The position numbers and the translations under genes are program-made. DNA of 64,000 nucleotides from Nocardioides guangzhouensis (lineage in GTDB: Bacteria; Actinomycetota; Actinomycetes; Propionibacteriales; Nocardioidaceae): the NCBI RefSeq assembly GCF_004519545.1, contig NZ_SDKM01000017.1:1-64000 (forward strand), given 5' to 3'. The number at the start of each line of letters is the position of its first letter. Position 1 is the stretch's first letter. Of this stretch, positions 6,201 through 13,497 are shown piece by piece. The notes under the pieces were generated by a model. The model did not search any database and was not told the origin of the DNA. It saw only the letters and a list, made by a program, of their open reading frames with translations.

Positions 6201-8924
6201 CCACCACTCGCCGACCTGGGCGTAGCCGTGCGGCCCGCCGAGCTCCTCGAGTGTGTAGGTGCCGACCGGCACCGGAACGCCGGTGACGTCGGTGTCACCG
6301 TCGTCGCCCTCGAACCCGTGGACGGTCACAGGACCGGTCGCCCGGAGCTCGAAGTCGCCGTCGCTGGCGGTGCCGCCGGTCTGCTCGTTGCCGAGGACGG
6401 TCTTGTCCAGCGTCAGGAACGGCTGCCGCGCGGTGTTGGTGATCGTGCAGGAGGCGCTACCGCCGTTGGCGACCGTGACCGTCTGCGCGCCCGGCGTGCC
6501 GCCGAGGGAGCCGCCCGAGCAGCTCCAGCTGCCCGGGTCGTAGCCGTCCGGCCCGCGCTCGCCGAGCAGGTAGGTCCCGGCCTTGACCTCGGTGGCGGTG
6601 AAGCCGCCCGGGCCGGACACGGGGTCCTGACCGGCGATCGCCGGTTGCGGGGTGGCGGTCAGCGTGAAGGCGGAGGCGTCGGTGCCCGCGCCGGTGCTGC
6701 CGTTGTCGACGATCTTGTTCAGCGACAGGGCCGCGGCGTCGTCGTCGTTGGTGAAAGTGCAGGTCACCTCGGCTCCCGCGGCCGGGGTCACCGAGGTGAC
6801 CGCCGTGCCGGGGATGTTGCTGCAGACGATCGACGTGCGGGTGTAGCCCGACGGACCTCCCGACTCGCCCAGCGCCAGGGCCTCGCCCGGGGTCACCCAG
6901 AACGAGCTGCCGTTGGTGCCGGCGTGATCGCCCGCGTGCAGGGTCCACCGGCCCGGGGTCGCGGTGCCGCCGTCGTCGTTCACGACGTCCTTGACCACGG
7001 TCACCCGGGCGGTGGCGTTGTGCACCGTGCAGGTGGTGCTGCGGCCGGCCTCGACGCGGACGGTGTGGTCGGTGACCGTGACCCCGTTGGTGCAGGCCCA
7101 CGCGCCGTTCTGGACGTAGCGGCTGTCGCCGCCCGTCTCGGACAGGACGTACGCCGCGCCGGCGGTGACGTCACCCGACGCACCGGGGGAGCCGGTGGTG
7201 CCCGAGGGACCGGCCATCCCGCCGCCGGACGCCGTGGCCGACAGGGTCCAGGCGGTGGCGACCGCCGGGCCGTTGTCGACGACCTTGACCAGCGTCACGT
7301 GGCCACGACAGTCCACGGTGTTGGTGACCGTGTAGCTGTTGTCGCCGCCCTGGAGCGTCGGCGACCAGGGCAGGGCCTGGTCCACGGCGGCGCCGTTGGC
7401 CCGGGTGACCTTCGCCGAGACCGGACCGCACAGCGCGTTGGCGGAGCCGCTGGTCTCGCTGATGGTCGTGCTCTCGCCCTGGCTGTAGCCGCCGCGCCAG
7501 GCCCCCCAGGCCTGGTTGCTGGCGCCGGCCGGCGCCGGGCCGGTCAGCGACAGCTGCGAGGTGAGGCCGAGCTGCGGGTACGCCGCCTGGGCCGCGCCGT
7601 CGGCGTAGGTCTCTCCGTTGATCTTCCAGACCTTGTCGACCTGCACGCGCGCCTCGCGGGTGTTGACGAAGGTGCACGTGACGTTCTTGTCGTCGGCCAC
7701 GGCGACCGTGACGCTTCCGTCGGCCAGGTCCTTCGCGACCGGGGTGACCGGGGTGCCCCCGGTCTGGTTGATCGCGGCCACGGTGCACGTGATGCTCGAC
7801 AGCGTCCAGCCGGCGACCGGGGTCTCGCGGACGGTCACGTTGCCCGGAGCCACCCGCGAGTGCGTCTCGTTCGAGAGCGTCGGGTCGGCGTCGTCGTCGA
7901 GCCGCGTGTCGTTGCTGGCGTTCGGCGCGGTGATGGTGAACTCGAAGTCCTGGGGGCTGTCGGGGCGCGCGTCCTTGACCACGGTGATCTTGCCGGCGTC
8001 GACCGCGGAGGTCTTCATCTGGTTGGTCTGGGTGCCCACGTTGCCGCAGCTGAGGCTCTTGAGGCCGAGGTGGTAGTTCGACCCGGCGATGTCCCCGGCG
8101 CCGAGGTCGAGCCCGCGGTCGAGGTAGTCGAGCTCCGAGGCGACGTGCGCCTCCCAGTAGAGCGTGGGGCTGCTGGTGCTCGCGGTGAAGGTGATCGTGA
8201 CCAGGACCTCGGTCGCGAACGGCATCGGCGGGTTGCCCGGGGCAGCGTCCCAGGTGGCGGTGCCGCCGGTCATCTGCAGGTCGGCCATGAAGTCGTAGGC
8301 GTAGTTGGCCGAGATCGTGCGGTCGTAGGTGAACACCAGTGTCTGCGGGACGCCCACCGGGACGCCGGACAGCGCGACCCGCTGCGGGACGTAGTCGCCC
8401 TCGGCGTAGCCGCTGACCAGGTTGCCGGCGATCCACGCGGACTCCGGGAGCCCGGCGTAGTCGTGGCCGCTCGCGTGCACCTTGGTGGTGCTGTGCCGGA
8501 AGACCGCGGCGCACGAGCTGCTGCTGGTGGTGGTCTCGGCGGCCGCCGGGCTGCTGGTCAGGCTCGAGCCGCTCGAGCTGGTCGCGGTCTTCGGGCCCGG
8601 GGCGGTCGAGCCGCCGGTGGTCGGCTGGTCGGTCGCGGGCTGGTCGGCCACCGGCGCCGGGTCGGACGGCGCGGGCTCGGGTGCCGGGGCCGGATCGGCG
8701 GGTGCGGAGTCTGCCGGCGCCGGGTCGGAGGATGCCGGGTCGGACGGTGCCGACTCGGTGCTCGTGGTCCCCGGGTCTGCCGGCGCCGCGCTGCCGTCCT
8801 CGGCGCGGGCGATGTCGTTCAGGAACGGCACCGAGAGCAGCGCGATCGAGAGCACGAGCGCAAAGCGGAGTGTGAGGTACAGCCGGCGCATGGGCGTGGC
8901 GGCACGACGATGCTTGCTGGTCAA
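3288..8924 (-). CDS. giant LPXTG-anchored surface protein with Cna-B/prealbumin-like and DUF11-like repeats
   Basis: A 1878-residue wall protein. A basic N-terminus and hydrophobic segment (about 13-42, ending A-R-A) form a signal peptide, followed by a Pro/Ala/Ser/Asp stalk to about residue 105 and a unique N-terminal domain (about 135-300). Then come about nine prealbumin-like repeats of about 100 residues. They share a K-x-V-x-x-N/D start, a G-x-Y-x-L-x-E-x-x-G-P core and a paired-cysteine ending (C-x-V-x-N), suggesting one disulfide per repeat. DUF11-like domains, one SpaA/Cna-B-type domain with L-L-Q-E-T-R-A-P-E-G-Y, another DUF11-like domain and a Pro-rich spacer follow. LPSTG is at 1838-1842 with a membrane helix and an R-R-R-D-E-E-E tail. 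Start is TTG with GGGGGGAAG upstream; an ATG 11 codons in is an alternative. Inferred adhesin or fimbria-like stalk. No sortase gene is in the window. Confidence 0.9.
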   Translation of the reverse strand: MTSKHRRAATPMRRLYLTLRFALVLSIALLSVPFLNDIARAEDGSAAPADPGTTSTESAPSDPASSDPAPADSAPADPAPAPEPAPSDPAPVADQPATDQPTTGGSTAPGPKTATSSSGSSLTSSPAAAETTTSSSSCAAVFRHSTTKVHASGHDYAGLPESAWIAGNLVSGYAEGDYVPQRVALSGVPVGVPQTLVFTYDRTISANYAYDFMADLQMTGGTATWDAAPGNPPMPFATEVLVTITFTASTSSPTLYWEAHVASELDYLDRGLDLGAGDIAGSNYHLGLKSLSCGNVGTQTNQMKTSAVDAGKITVVKDARPDSPQDFEFTITAPNASNDTRLDDDADPTLSNETHSRVAPGNVTVRETPVAGWTLSSITCTVAAINQTGGTPVTPVAKDLADGSVTVAVADDKNVTCTFVNTREARVQVDKVWKINGETYADGAAQAAYPQLGLTSQLSLTGPAPAGASNQAWGAWRGGYSQGESTTISETSGSANALCGPVSAKVTRANGAAVDQALPWSPTLQGGDNSYTVTNTVDCRGHVTLVKVVDNGPAVATAWTLSATASGGGMAGPSGTTGSPGASGDVTAGAAYVLSETGGDSRYVQNGAWACTNGVTVTDHTVRVEAGRSTTCTVHNATARVTVVKDVVNDDGGTATPGRWTLHAGDHAGTNGSSFWVTPGEALALGESGGPSGYTRTSIVCSNIPGTAVTSVTPAAGAEVTCTFTNDDDAAALSLNKIVDNGSTGAGTDASAFTLTATPQPAIAGQDPVSGPGGFTATEVKAGTYLLGERGPDGYDPGSWSCSGGSLGGTPGAQTVTVANGGSASCTITNTARQPFLTLDKTVLGNEQTGGTASDGDFELRATGPVTVHGFEGDDGDTDVTGVPVPVGTYTLEELGGPHGYAQVGEWWCGADHPVDAQHRVQLGLGDNVTCTVQNQAQAPHLTLLKKVAGNDATGGTAVDTDWTLSASGPVTVSGVEGDASITGASVKKGTYVLAESGGPSGYTQTGWHCWGGGVQGVDVHGKATITIALGEDVTCTVVNTAQQPHLTLGKTVDNGDTGGTAVDTDWTLTATGPVTVSGVEGDASITGAPVPVGTYALAESDGPHGYHQVGWQCTGGTLGTGPKGETTVTVPLGADVSCTVTNAAEQGTLTLAKTVDPNGTGVVEPDTAWTLMAASGTYAISGVEGQSAITGAAVPAGTYLLSEANGPGGWEQVGWVCADGKQGTDDQGRPTVTVKLGQAASCTVTNRAVASTWAVTKHNDRPRGATVTEGEVITYTVTATKTSDGVAVLDATVTDDLSGILPDKGSIVPGSITVTSGAQPTLVGAELHWTIPVLGSTPQTMTYQVLVGDRHGVTLRNHATGDGAEPCEAGNPDCTTENPTPHYLLDKSVAFDDADGDGLAMPGQELTYTLTLRNDTVHAVVRDTVVTDDVSDVLDDATMASTTQELAGQGLVLDDSVIGSEHLTWTVTGPVAPGATVTATYRVTVDDGAWGRQLVNTATPDRVGDCVGADEPGDECTTTTGTNPVTTLVVKKVDLEDSSESPAGLPGAEFALYRDNAPYADPADPQIGDEDEELGVRTTDADGLAKWGELLKGHYLLQETRAPEGYDLPEATTLAVEVDDGNFVAGGEMAPIVFRDAALGDLIITKGQQELEGTSWVESDGIVNHGDVLKYTLHVSTLGLQRFHDVVVTDYVPNRNPADDVSTGASTLVPDSAVCLGEFEAVCSVGVDADGLITWKVGDLQGRRVDLEFVVRFPDLPDEVHYDRHGEYRTVLWNVAYADWAQAVGGSRDGLEYQYLSAVSNEVIAEAVVQKPGEPVEPPPPVQPPGNPPHQPTQPQLPSTGAPENLLQLALLGALAVGLGVALAARGRRRDEEESPA
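5659..6017. repeat. near-identical DNA repeats inside the LPXTG gene
   Basis: The 47-bp stretch at 5659-5705 recurs without change at 5971-6017, with high similarity on both sides. The offset of 312 bp equals 104 codons, one protein repeat unit. This is a recent in-frame duplication and a likely site of copy-number change by recombination. Confidence 0.8.
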
Positions 8925-9046
8925 AGCTTCCCCCCAAGGAAGGCGGCAGGCGCCAGAGCCTGTGCCGCTGTGTCTGCAGAACCCCGGCCCCGAACCGGAG
9001 GTGACAGACGCCCGTGCCCCACAACGGGTTCCCGAGATCTCCCCCT

Positions 9047-9065
9047 ACACGTGACGACGTGTCAC
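9047..9065. promoter_or_regulatory. nested palindrome in the LPXTG upstream region
   Basis: ACACGT-GACG-ACGTGT (9047-9062) overlaps GTGAC-GACGT-GTCAC (9051-9065), giving two nested inverted repeats about 125 nt before the TTG start. It could be a regulator site or part of a structured leader. No cognate regulator is identifiable here. Confidence 0.4.
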
Positions 9066-9097
9066 AAGCCGAATCATGTGCGGGCGAGGGGGCCGCG

Positions 9098-9126
9098 ACA
9101 CTAGGGGACACACCCCAGAACCGAAA
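9098..9126 (-). promoter_or_regulatory. candidate promoter of the LPXTG gene
   Basis: Read on the minus strand, TTTCGG (9126-9121) and TAGTGT (9103-9098) are separated by 17 nt. Transcription from here would give a leader of about 165 nt that includes the nested palindrome and a stem around 8941-8966. The region 8925-9220 between the divergent genes has no other recognisable gene. Confidence 0.35.
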
Positions 9127-9208
9127 TGACTACTCGCCAAATGACCCGGGGCGACCCCCGGTCCCTGCCCGGCCCGCCGACCCCGGACGGGCCGCCGACC
9201 CCGGGGTC

Positions 9209-9214
9209 TAGGGT
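9209..9214 (+). promoter_or_regulatory. leaderless -10 box of the aminotransferase gene
   Basis: TAGGGT lies exactly 6 nt before the ATG at 9221. The same arrangement (TAGGCT, 6 nt, ATG) precedes the cation exporter at 21243, supporting transcription that starts at the initiator codon. Confidence 0.6.
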
Positions 9215-9220
9215 GCGGGC

Positions 9221-10294
9221 ATGACCAGTGCCCCCGCTCCCCGGGAGAACGTCGGGAGGATCCCCGCCTACGTCCCGGGCAAGCCGCCCGCCCCCCGCCC
9301 CGGCCTCACGACGTACAAGCTGAGCTCGAACGAGAACCCCTACCCGCCGCTGCCGGGCGTGGTCGAGGCGGCGTCGCGGGTGGTCGCCGAGATGAACCGC
9401 TACCCCGACATGGGCGCGGTCGCGCTGTACGACGCGCTGGCCGCGCGGTTCGGGGTCGGTGTGGGCAACCTGGCGACGGCGACCGGCTCGGTGGCGCTGA
9501 TCTACCAGCTCCTGCAGGCGTTCTGCGATCCCGGCGACGAGGTGGTGTACGCCTGGCGGTCCTTCGAGGCCTACCCGATCGCGGTCACGGCGGCCGCCGC
9601 GACGTCCGTCCAGGTGCCGGTCACGGTGACCGGCGAGCACGACTTGGACGCGATGGCCGCGGCGATCACCGACCGCACCAAGGTCGCCATCGTCTGCACG
9701 CCGAACAACCCGACCGGCCCGTCGGTGACGCACGCCGCGCTGCTCGACTTCCTCGCGAAGGTGCCGCCGCACGTGCTGGTCGTCGTCGACGAGGCGTACG
9801 TCGAGTTCGTGCGCATGGACGACCCGGTCGACGGCCTCGCACTGCAGCGGCAGCTCCCGAACGTCGTGGTCACCCGCACGTTCTCCAAGGCCTACGGGCT
9901 GGCCAACCTGCGGGTCGGGTACGCCGTCGCCGAGGAGCCGGTCGCGGCCGCGCTGCGTGCGGTGTCCCTGCCGTTCGGGGTCTCCGGGGTCGCGCAGGCC
10001 GCGGCGGTCGCGTCGCTGGCCGCCGAGTCCGAGCTGCTCGAGAGGGTGGACGCCCTGGTCGCCGAGCGCACCCGGGTCCGCGACGGGCTGACCTCGATCG
10101 GGTGGGCCATCCCCGAGGCGCAGGGCAACTTCGTCTGGTTCCCGCTGGGCGAGCGCACCCTCGACTTCGCCGCCGCCTGCCAGGAGGTCGGCGTCACCGT
10201 GCGTCCGTTCGCCGGCGACGGCGCCCGGGTGAGCATCGGCGAGACCGAGGCCAACGACCGGATCCTCGAGGTGGCGAAGGGCTTCCTCGGCTGA
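9221..10294 (+). CDS. histidinol-phosphate/aromatic amino acid aminotransferase
   Basis: A 357-residue class I/II PLP aminotransferase of the HisC/Pat group. It would interconvert histidinol phosphate and imidazole-acetol phosphate, or aromatic amino acids and their 2-oxo acids. Signatures: Y-K-L-S-S-N-E-N-P near 32-40, N-N-P-T-G at 162-166, D-E-A-Y-V-E-F from 190, the PLP-lysine motif T-F-S-K-A-Y-G-L with Lys223, and R-V-G-Y at 231-234. The W-R-S-F-E-A-Y-P segment (112-119) resembles actinobacterial Pat (second HisC-like) enzymes, and no other his genes are near, so a role in phenylalanine/tyrosine metabolism is more likely than histidine synthesis. Monocistronic, convergent with the MFS gene. 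Confidence 0.85.
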   Translation: MTSAPAPRENVGRIPAYVPGKPPAPRPGLTTYKLSSNENPYPPLPGVVEAASRVVAEMNRYPDMGAVALYDALAARFGVGVGNLATATGSVALIYQLLQAFCDPGDEVVYAWRSFEAYPIAVTAAAATSVQVPVTVTGEHDLDAMAAAITDRTKVAIVCTPNNPTGPSVTHAALLDFLAKVPPHVLVVVDEAYVEFVRMDDPVDGLALQRQLPNVVVTRTFSKAYGLANLRVGYAVAEEPVAAALRAVSLPFGVSGVAQAAAVASLAAESELLERVDALVAERTRVRDGLTSIGWAIPEAQGNFVWFPLGERTLDFAAACQEVGVTVRPFAGDGARVSIGETEANDRILEVAKGFLG

Positions 10295-10322
10295 GGGAAC
10301 GGCGCGCCGTGGGCGACGCACC

Positions 10323-11585
10323 CTAGACGGACGTGGGTTCCCCGGCCGGCTCGCGGGCCGGCCGGTGGTCCATCTCCTTCCAGCGGGGCTGCACGGCCGG
10401 CGCCATCGTGGTCACGAGGTACGCCGCGCCGACCAGCAGCAGCGCCGGGACCAGGCCCGCCGTGCTCACGGCGACGCCGCCGAGGATCCCGCCGAGCGGG
10501 ATCAGCGACCAGCTCATCGCGATGTTCATCGCCGACACGCGCCCCATCAGGTCCGGTGGCGTGCGCTCGAACAGCACCGCCCCGAGCACCGGGTTCAGGA
10601 AGCCGGAGGCGCACCCGCCGACCACGGCGACCAGGAGGATCGACCACAGCGGTGCGTCCAGGGCCAGCATCACGAAGCGCGGCGCACCGCACATCAGGAA
10701 CGCGACGAGGTAGGTCCGGTAGCGCGGCAGTCGCTCGGCCCACGCCGCTGCCAGCACGGAGCCGACGACCGCGGAGGCGCCGAACGTGGCCGCCAGCAGG
10801 CCGACCGCCGCGACGCCGTACCCGCTCTCCTTCGCCCATACCGGCACCAGCACCACGGACCACGCCTGGTCCAGCAGGTTGGTGACCGCGACCATCACGC
10901 CGATGCCCATCAGCACCGGGTCGCGACGCATGAAGCGCCAGCCGTCCCGCAGCTCGCGGACGTACGACGAGGCCACCTCGTGCGCGTCCTCCTCCGGCTC
11001 CGGTCGGGCCGGGGACAGGCCGCGGGTGGTGATCCCGAGGACGACCGCCGAGAGCAGGAACGAGCCCGCGTCGACCACGAGCGCGTCCGCGCCGCCCACC
11101 GCCGCGACCACGGCGCCGGCGACGGCCGCCCCGACCAGCGACGCGCTCCGCTCGACCGCGCCGGCCAGACCGGTGACCCGCTCCGTGGGCAGGTGCGCGT
11201 GCTCGACCAGGAGCGGCAGCATGGCGTGCCGGGCCGCGTCACCGGGCCCGCGCAGCGCCCCGGCCAGCGCCACCAGGCCGACCAGCGCGGGGATCGTGAG
11301 CAGGCCGAGCTCGTGCAGCAGCGGGATGGTGCCGACGACGAGGGCGCTGGCCCAGTCGCAGAACAGCGCGACCCGGCGGGCCCCGAGCCGGTCGATGAAC
11401 GGACCGGACAGGAACTGCAGCAGCACCAGCGGCGCCATCTCGGCCGCGGCGACCAGCCCGGTCATGGTGGCCGACCGGGTCGAGGTGAGCACGAACCAGG
11501 GGATCGCGATCATCGACAGGCGGGTGCCGCTGATCGACACCGCTTCCGCGACGAGGTAGCCCCACAGCGGTGTCCGCCGGCTCAC
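10323..11585 (-). CDS. MFS transporter (drug/efflux type)
   Basis: A 420-residue major facilitator superfamily protein with about 12 hydrophobic segments, probably a drug or metabolite exporter of the enterobactin-exporter/MFS-3 kind. It begins at GTG 11585, which overlaps the stop of the upstream regulator gene by 4 nt (GTGA). The open frame extends further upstream but that part overlaps the regulator and is not protein-like. N-terminal S-I-S-G-T-R-L-S-M-I-A-I-P-W-F-V and D-R-L-G-A-R-R-V in the loop between helices 2 and 3 are typical. Transcription would be controlled by the coupled ArsR-like protein. Substrate unknown. Confidence 0.85.
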   Translation of the reverse strand: MSRRTPLWGYLVAEAVSISGTRLSMIAIPWFVLTSTRSATMTGLVAAAEMAPLVLLQFLSGPFIDRLGARRVALFCDWASALVVGTIPLLHELGLLTIPALVGLVALAGALRGPGDAARHAMLPLLVEHAHLPTERVTGLAGAVERSASLVGAAVAGAVVAAVGGADALVVDAGSFLLSAVVLGITTRGLSPARPEPEEDAHEVASSYVRELRDGWRFMRRDPVLMGIGVMVAVTNLLDQAWSVVLVPVWAKESGYGVAAVGLLAATFGASAVVGSVLAAAWAERLPRYRTYLVAFLMCGAPRFVMLALDAPLWSILLVAVVGGCASGFLNPVLGAVLFERTPPDLMGRVSAMNIAMSWSLIPLGGILGGVAVSTAGLVPALLLVGAAYLVTTMAPAVQPRWKEMDHRPAREPAGEPTSV

Positions 11586-12211
11586 GGCGTGCGCCCGTCG
11601 TCCGGTCCGTCCTCCGCGTGGGGGTTCCCCTCCAGCCCCTCGGCGGCCAGCAGGCCCGGACGCACGAAGGCGTTGATGTTCACCCGGAACTCCGCCGTCT
11701 CGGGGTCGTCCGCGTCGTCCTCCGGCCAGCCCTCGACGAGGTCGTGCAGCGCCTCGACCAGGGCCTTGGCCCGGGCCGGGGTGAGGCGCAGCGACCAGTC
11801 GCTCAGGTTGCCGGCGTCCTGCCAGGCGTGCGGCAGCGTGCGCCGCTCCTCGAGCGAGTGCTGGAGCTGCTCGGTGTAGACGACACCGACGGCCTGGAGG
11901 TAGGCGTCGACGGTGTCGTGCTCCTCCTCGGTGGTCGCCAGGGCCGCGTCGGTCTGGGTGAACTGGTGCGCCGCCCGCCACCACCGGTCGCGGGCGTTGC
12001 CGCGCGAGGTGTCCTCGACGATGAACCCGTGCTTCTCCAGCTGGCGCAGGTGGTAGGAGGTGGCGCCGCTGTTGAGCCCGAGCCGGGTGGCCAGCGTGGT
12101 GGCGGTCGCCGGTCCCTCGGTGCGCAGGAGGCCGAGCATCCGCAGTCGGCCGGGGTGGCTGAGTGCCTTGAGCCCTTCCGGGCCTGGCGTGACGAAGCTG
12201 CGGGGGTCCAT
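11582..12211 (-). CDS. ArsR-like winged-helix transcriptional regulator
   Basis: A 209-residue regulator. An N-terminal HTH of the ArsR-like type (about residues 15-85; L-K-A-L-S-H-P-G-R-L-R-M-L-G-L-L, then L-G-L-N-S-G-A-T-S-Y-H-L-R-Q-L) is followed by a longer helical C-terminal domain with no cysteine metal site, unlike classical metal-sensing ArsR. The ATG at 12211 is chosen over longer starts because TAGGGT lies 7 nt upstream (12224-12219) and a palindrome abuts that box. It forms a coupled pair with the MFS gene and presumably represses both. Confidence 0.85.
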   Translation of the reverse strand: MDPRSFVTPGPEGLKALSHPGRLRMLGLLRTEGPATATTLATRLGLNSGATSYHLRQLEKHGFIVEDTSRGNARDRWWRAAHQFTQTDAALATTEEEHDTVDAYLQAVGVVYTEQLQHSLEERRTLPHAWQDAGNLSDWSLRLTPARAKALVEALHDLVEGWPEDDADDPETAEFRVNINAFVRPGLLAAEGLEGNPHAEDGPDDGRTP

Positions 12212-12228
12212 GCCGGCCACCCTAGACT

Positions 12229-12244
12229 GCAAAGAAGTCTTTGC
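12229..12244. promoter_or_regulatory. palindromic operator between ArsR-like and GST genes
   Basis: GCAAAGA-AG-TCTTTGC is a perfect 7-2-7 inverted repeat next to the -10 box of the ArsR-like gene, in the 82-bp divergent region. A related half-site, TTCTTTGGAAAT, follows at 12251-12262. Probable binding site of the ArsR-like protein, able to affect both divergent transcripts. Confidence 0.6.
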
Positions 12245-12293
12245 AAATAGTTCTTTGGAAATCTGGTCCAGTCCACCCGTACGCTCGGAGGGC

Positions 12294-13292
12294 ATGAGCG
12301 CCGACACCCGCACCGACAGCCCGCCGTACCTCCAGGAGGGCGGCGACTTCGACCGGGACATGGACTACCTCCCGGACCGGATCACCCGCGACGCCCGCCG
12401 CCCCGAGCACGGGCCCGACGCACCGACGCGGCCGGTCGAGCCCGGCCGCTACCACCTCGTGGCCGCGCGCGCCTGCCCGTGGGCCAACCGCGCGATCATC
12501 GTGCGTCGCCTGCTCGGGCTCGAGGACGTGCTCTCCCTCGGGTTGGCCGGACCGGTGCACGACCAGCGCAGCTGGACCTTCGACCTCGACGAGGGTGGGC
12601 GCGACCCGGTGGTCGGCATCGAGCGCCTGCAGCAGGCCTACCTCGCCCGCGACCCCGACTACCCGAAGGGGATCACCGTGCCCGCGATGGTCGACATCCC
12701 CAGCGGCCAGGTGGTCACCAACGACTTCCCCTGGATCACCCACGACCTGTTCCACGAGTGGCAGGACCACCACCGGCCGGGCGCGCCCGACCTGTGGCCG
12801 GCCGACCTCCGCACGGAGATGGAATCGGTGATGGACCGGGTCTTCGAGGACGTCAACAACGGCGTCTACCGGTGTGGCTTCGCCGGCTCGCAGGAGGCGT
12901 ACGACGCGGCGTACGACCGGCTGTTCGCGGCGCTCGACTGGCTGGAGGAGCGGCTCACCGGCCAGCGCTACCTGATGGGCGACCAGCTCACCGAGGCCGA
13001 CGTCCGCCTGTTCACCACGCTGGCCCGTTTCGACGCGGTCTACCACGGGCACTTCGGGTGCAACCGCACCAAGCTGACCGAGATGCCGGTGCTCTGGGCC
13101 TACGCCCGCGACCTGTTCCAGACTCCGGGGTTCGGGGAGACGATCGACTTCGGCCAGGTCAAGGAGCACTACTACCGCGTGCACACCGACCTCAACCCGT
13201 CGGGGATCGTGCCTCGCGGACCGCTCGTCGACGGGTGGCTGGCGCCGCACGGTCGCGAGGTGCTCGGCGGCAAGCCGCTCGAGCTCGACTGA
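12294..13292 (+). CDS. xi-class GST / hydroquinone reductase (YqjG/ECM4 family)
   Basis: A 332-residue protein of the xi-class glutathione transferase family, whose members reduce thiol-conjugated hydroquinones through an N-terminal cysteine. The catalytic C-P-W motif is present as A-C-P-W-A-N-R (Cys61), with the thioredoxin-like half before about 150 and the helical GST-C half after. G-Y/V-Y-R-C-G-F-A-G-S-Q and the D-V-R-L-F-T-T-L-x-R-F-D-x-V-Y motif in the C-terminal half are family hallmarks. Actinobacteria normally make mycothiol instead of glutathione, so mycothiol conjugates are the likely substrates (inference). Divergent from the regulator/efflux pair, pointing to quinone or xenobiotic stress. 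Start ATG 12294 is preceded by CTCGGAGGGC, a possible ribosome site. Confidence 0.85.
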   Translation: MSADTRTDSPPYLQEGGDFDRDMDYLPDRITRDARRPEHGPDAPTRPVEPGRYHLVAARACPWANRAIIVRRLLGLEDVLSLGLAGPVHDQRSWTFDLDEGGRDPVVGIERLQQAYLARDPDYPKGITVPAMVDIPSGQVVTNDFPWITHDLFHEWQDHHRPGAPDLWPADLRTEMESVMDRVFEDVNNGVYRCGFAGSQEAYDAAYDRLFAALDWLEERLTGQRYLMGDQLTEADVRLFTTLARFDAVYHGHFGCNRTKLTEMPVLWAYARDLFQTPGFGETIDFGQVKEHYYRVHTDLNPSGIVPRGPLVDGWLAPHGREVLGGKPLELD

Positions 13293-13302
13293 CGTGGCTG
13301 CG

Positions 13303-13497
13303 CTAGCCGCCGACCAGGCGCAGCGCCAGGGTGGGGCAGACCCGCACCGCGTCCCGGGCCCGCGCGACCTGGTCGTCGGGGACCGGGCCGTCGAGCACGG
13401 GATAGCCCCACTCGTCGAGGTCGATCAGCTCCGGGAAGACCTCCTGGCACAGGCCGCGCCCGCGGCAGGCCGGCCAGTCGACGCGTAGCCGGGTCAT
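13303..13497 (-). CDS. 3Fe-4S-type ferredoxin
   Basis: A 64-residue ferredoxin. C-R-G-R-G-L-C (Cys11, Cys17; spacing C-x5-C) and a distal V-C-P at about Cys54 give three ligands, the pattern of single [3Fe-4S] ferredoxins of actinobacteria. Such proteins often feed P450s, but here the gene is the last of a redox operon and its start overlaps the stop of the NuoF-like gene by 4 nt. It therefore most likely exchanges electrons with that flavoprotein. Cytosolic. Confidence 0.85.
   Translation of the reverse strand: MTRLRVDWPACRGRGLCQEVFPELIDLDEWGYPVLDGPVPDDQVARARDAVRVCPTLALRLVGG

Noticed and set aside
3432..9104. A 1890-codon open frame on the plus strand opposite the LPXTG gene
   Set aside because: It is a by-product of high GC and repeats; the translation is Arg/Gly/Val/Asp-rich with no domains, and codon-position GC bias fits the minus-strand gene.
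10300..10311. ACGGCGCGCCGT palindrome as a terminator between the aminotransferase and MFS genes
   Set aside because: Only six base pairs with no loop; too short to call, although the genes are convergent.
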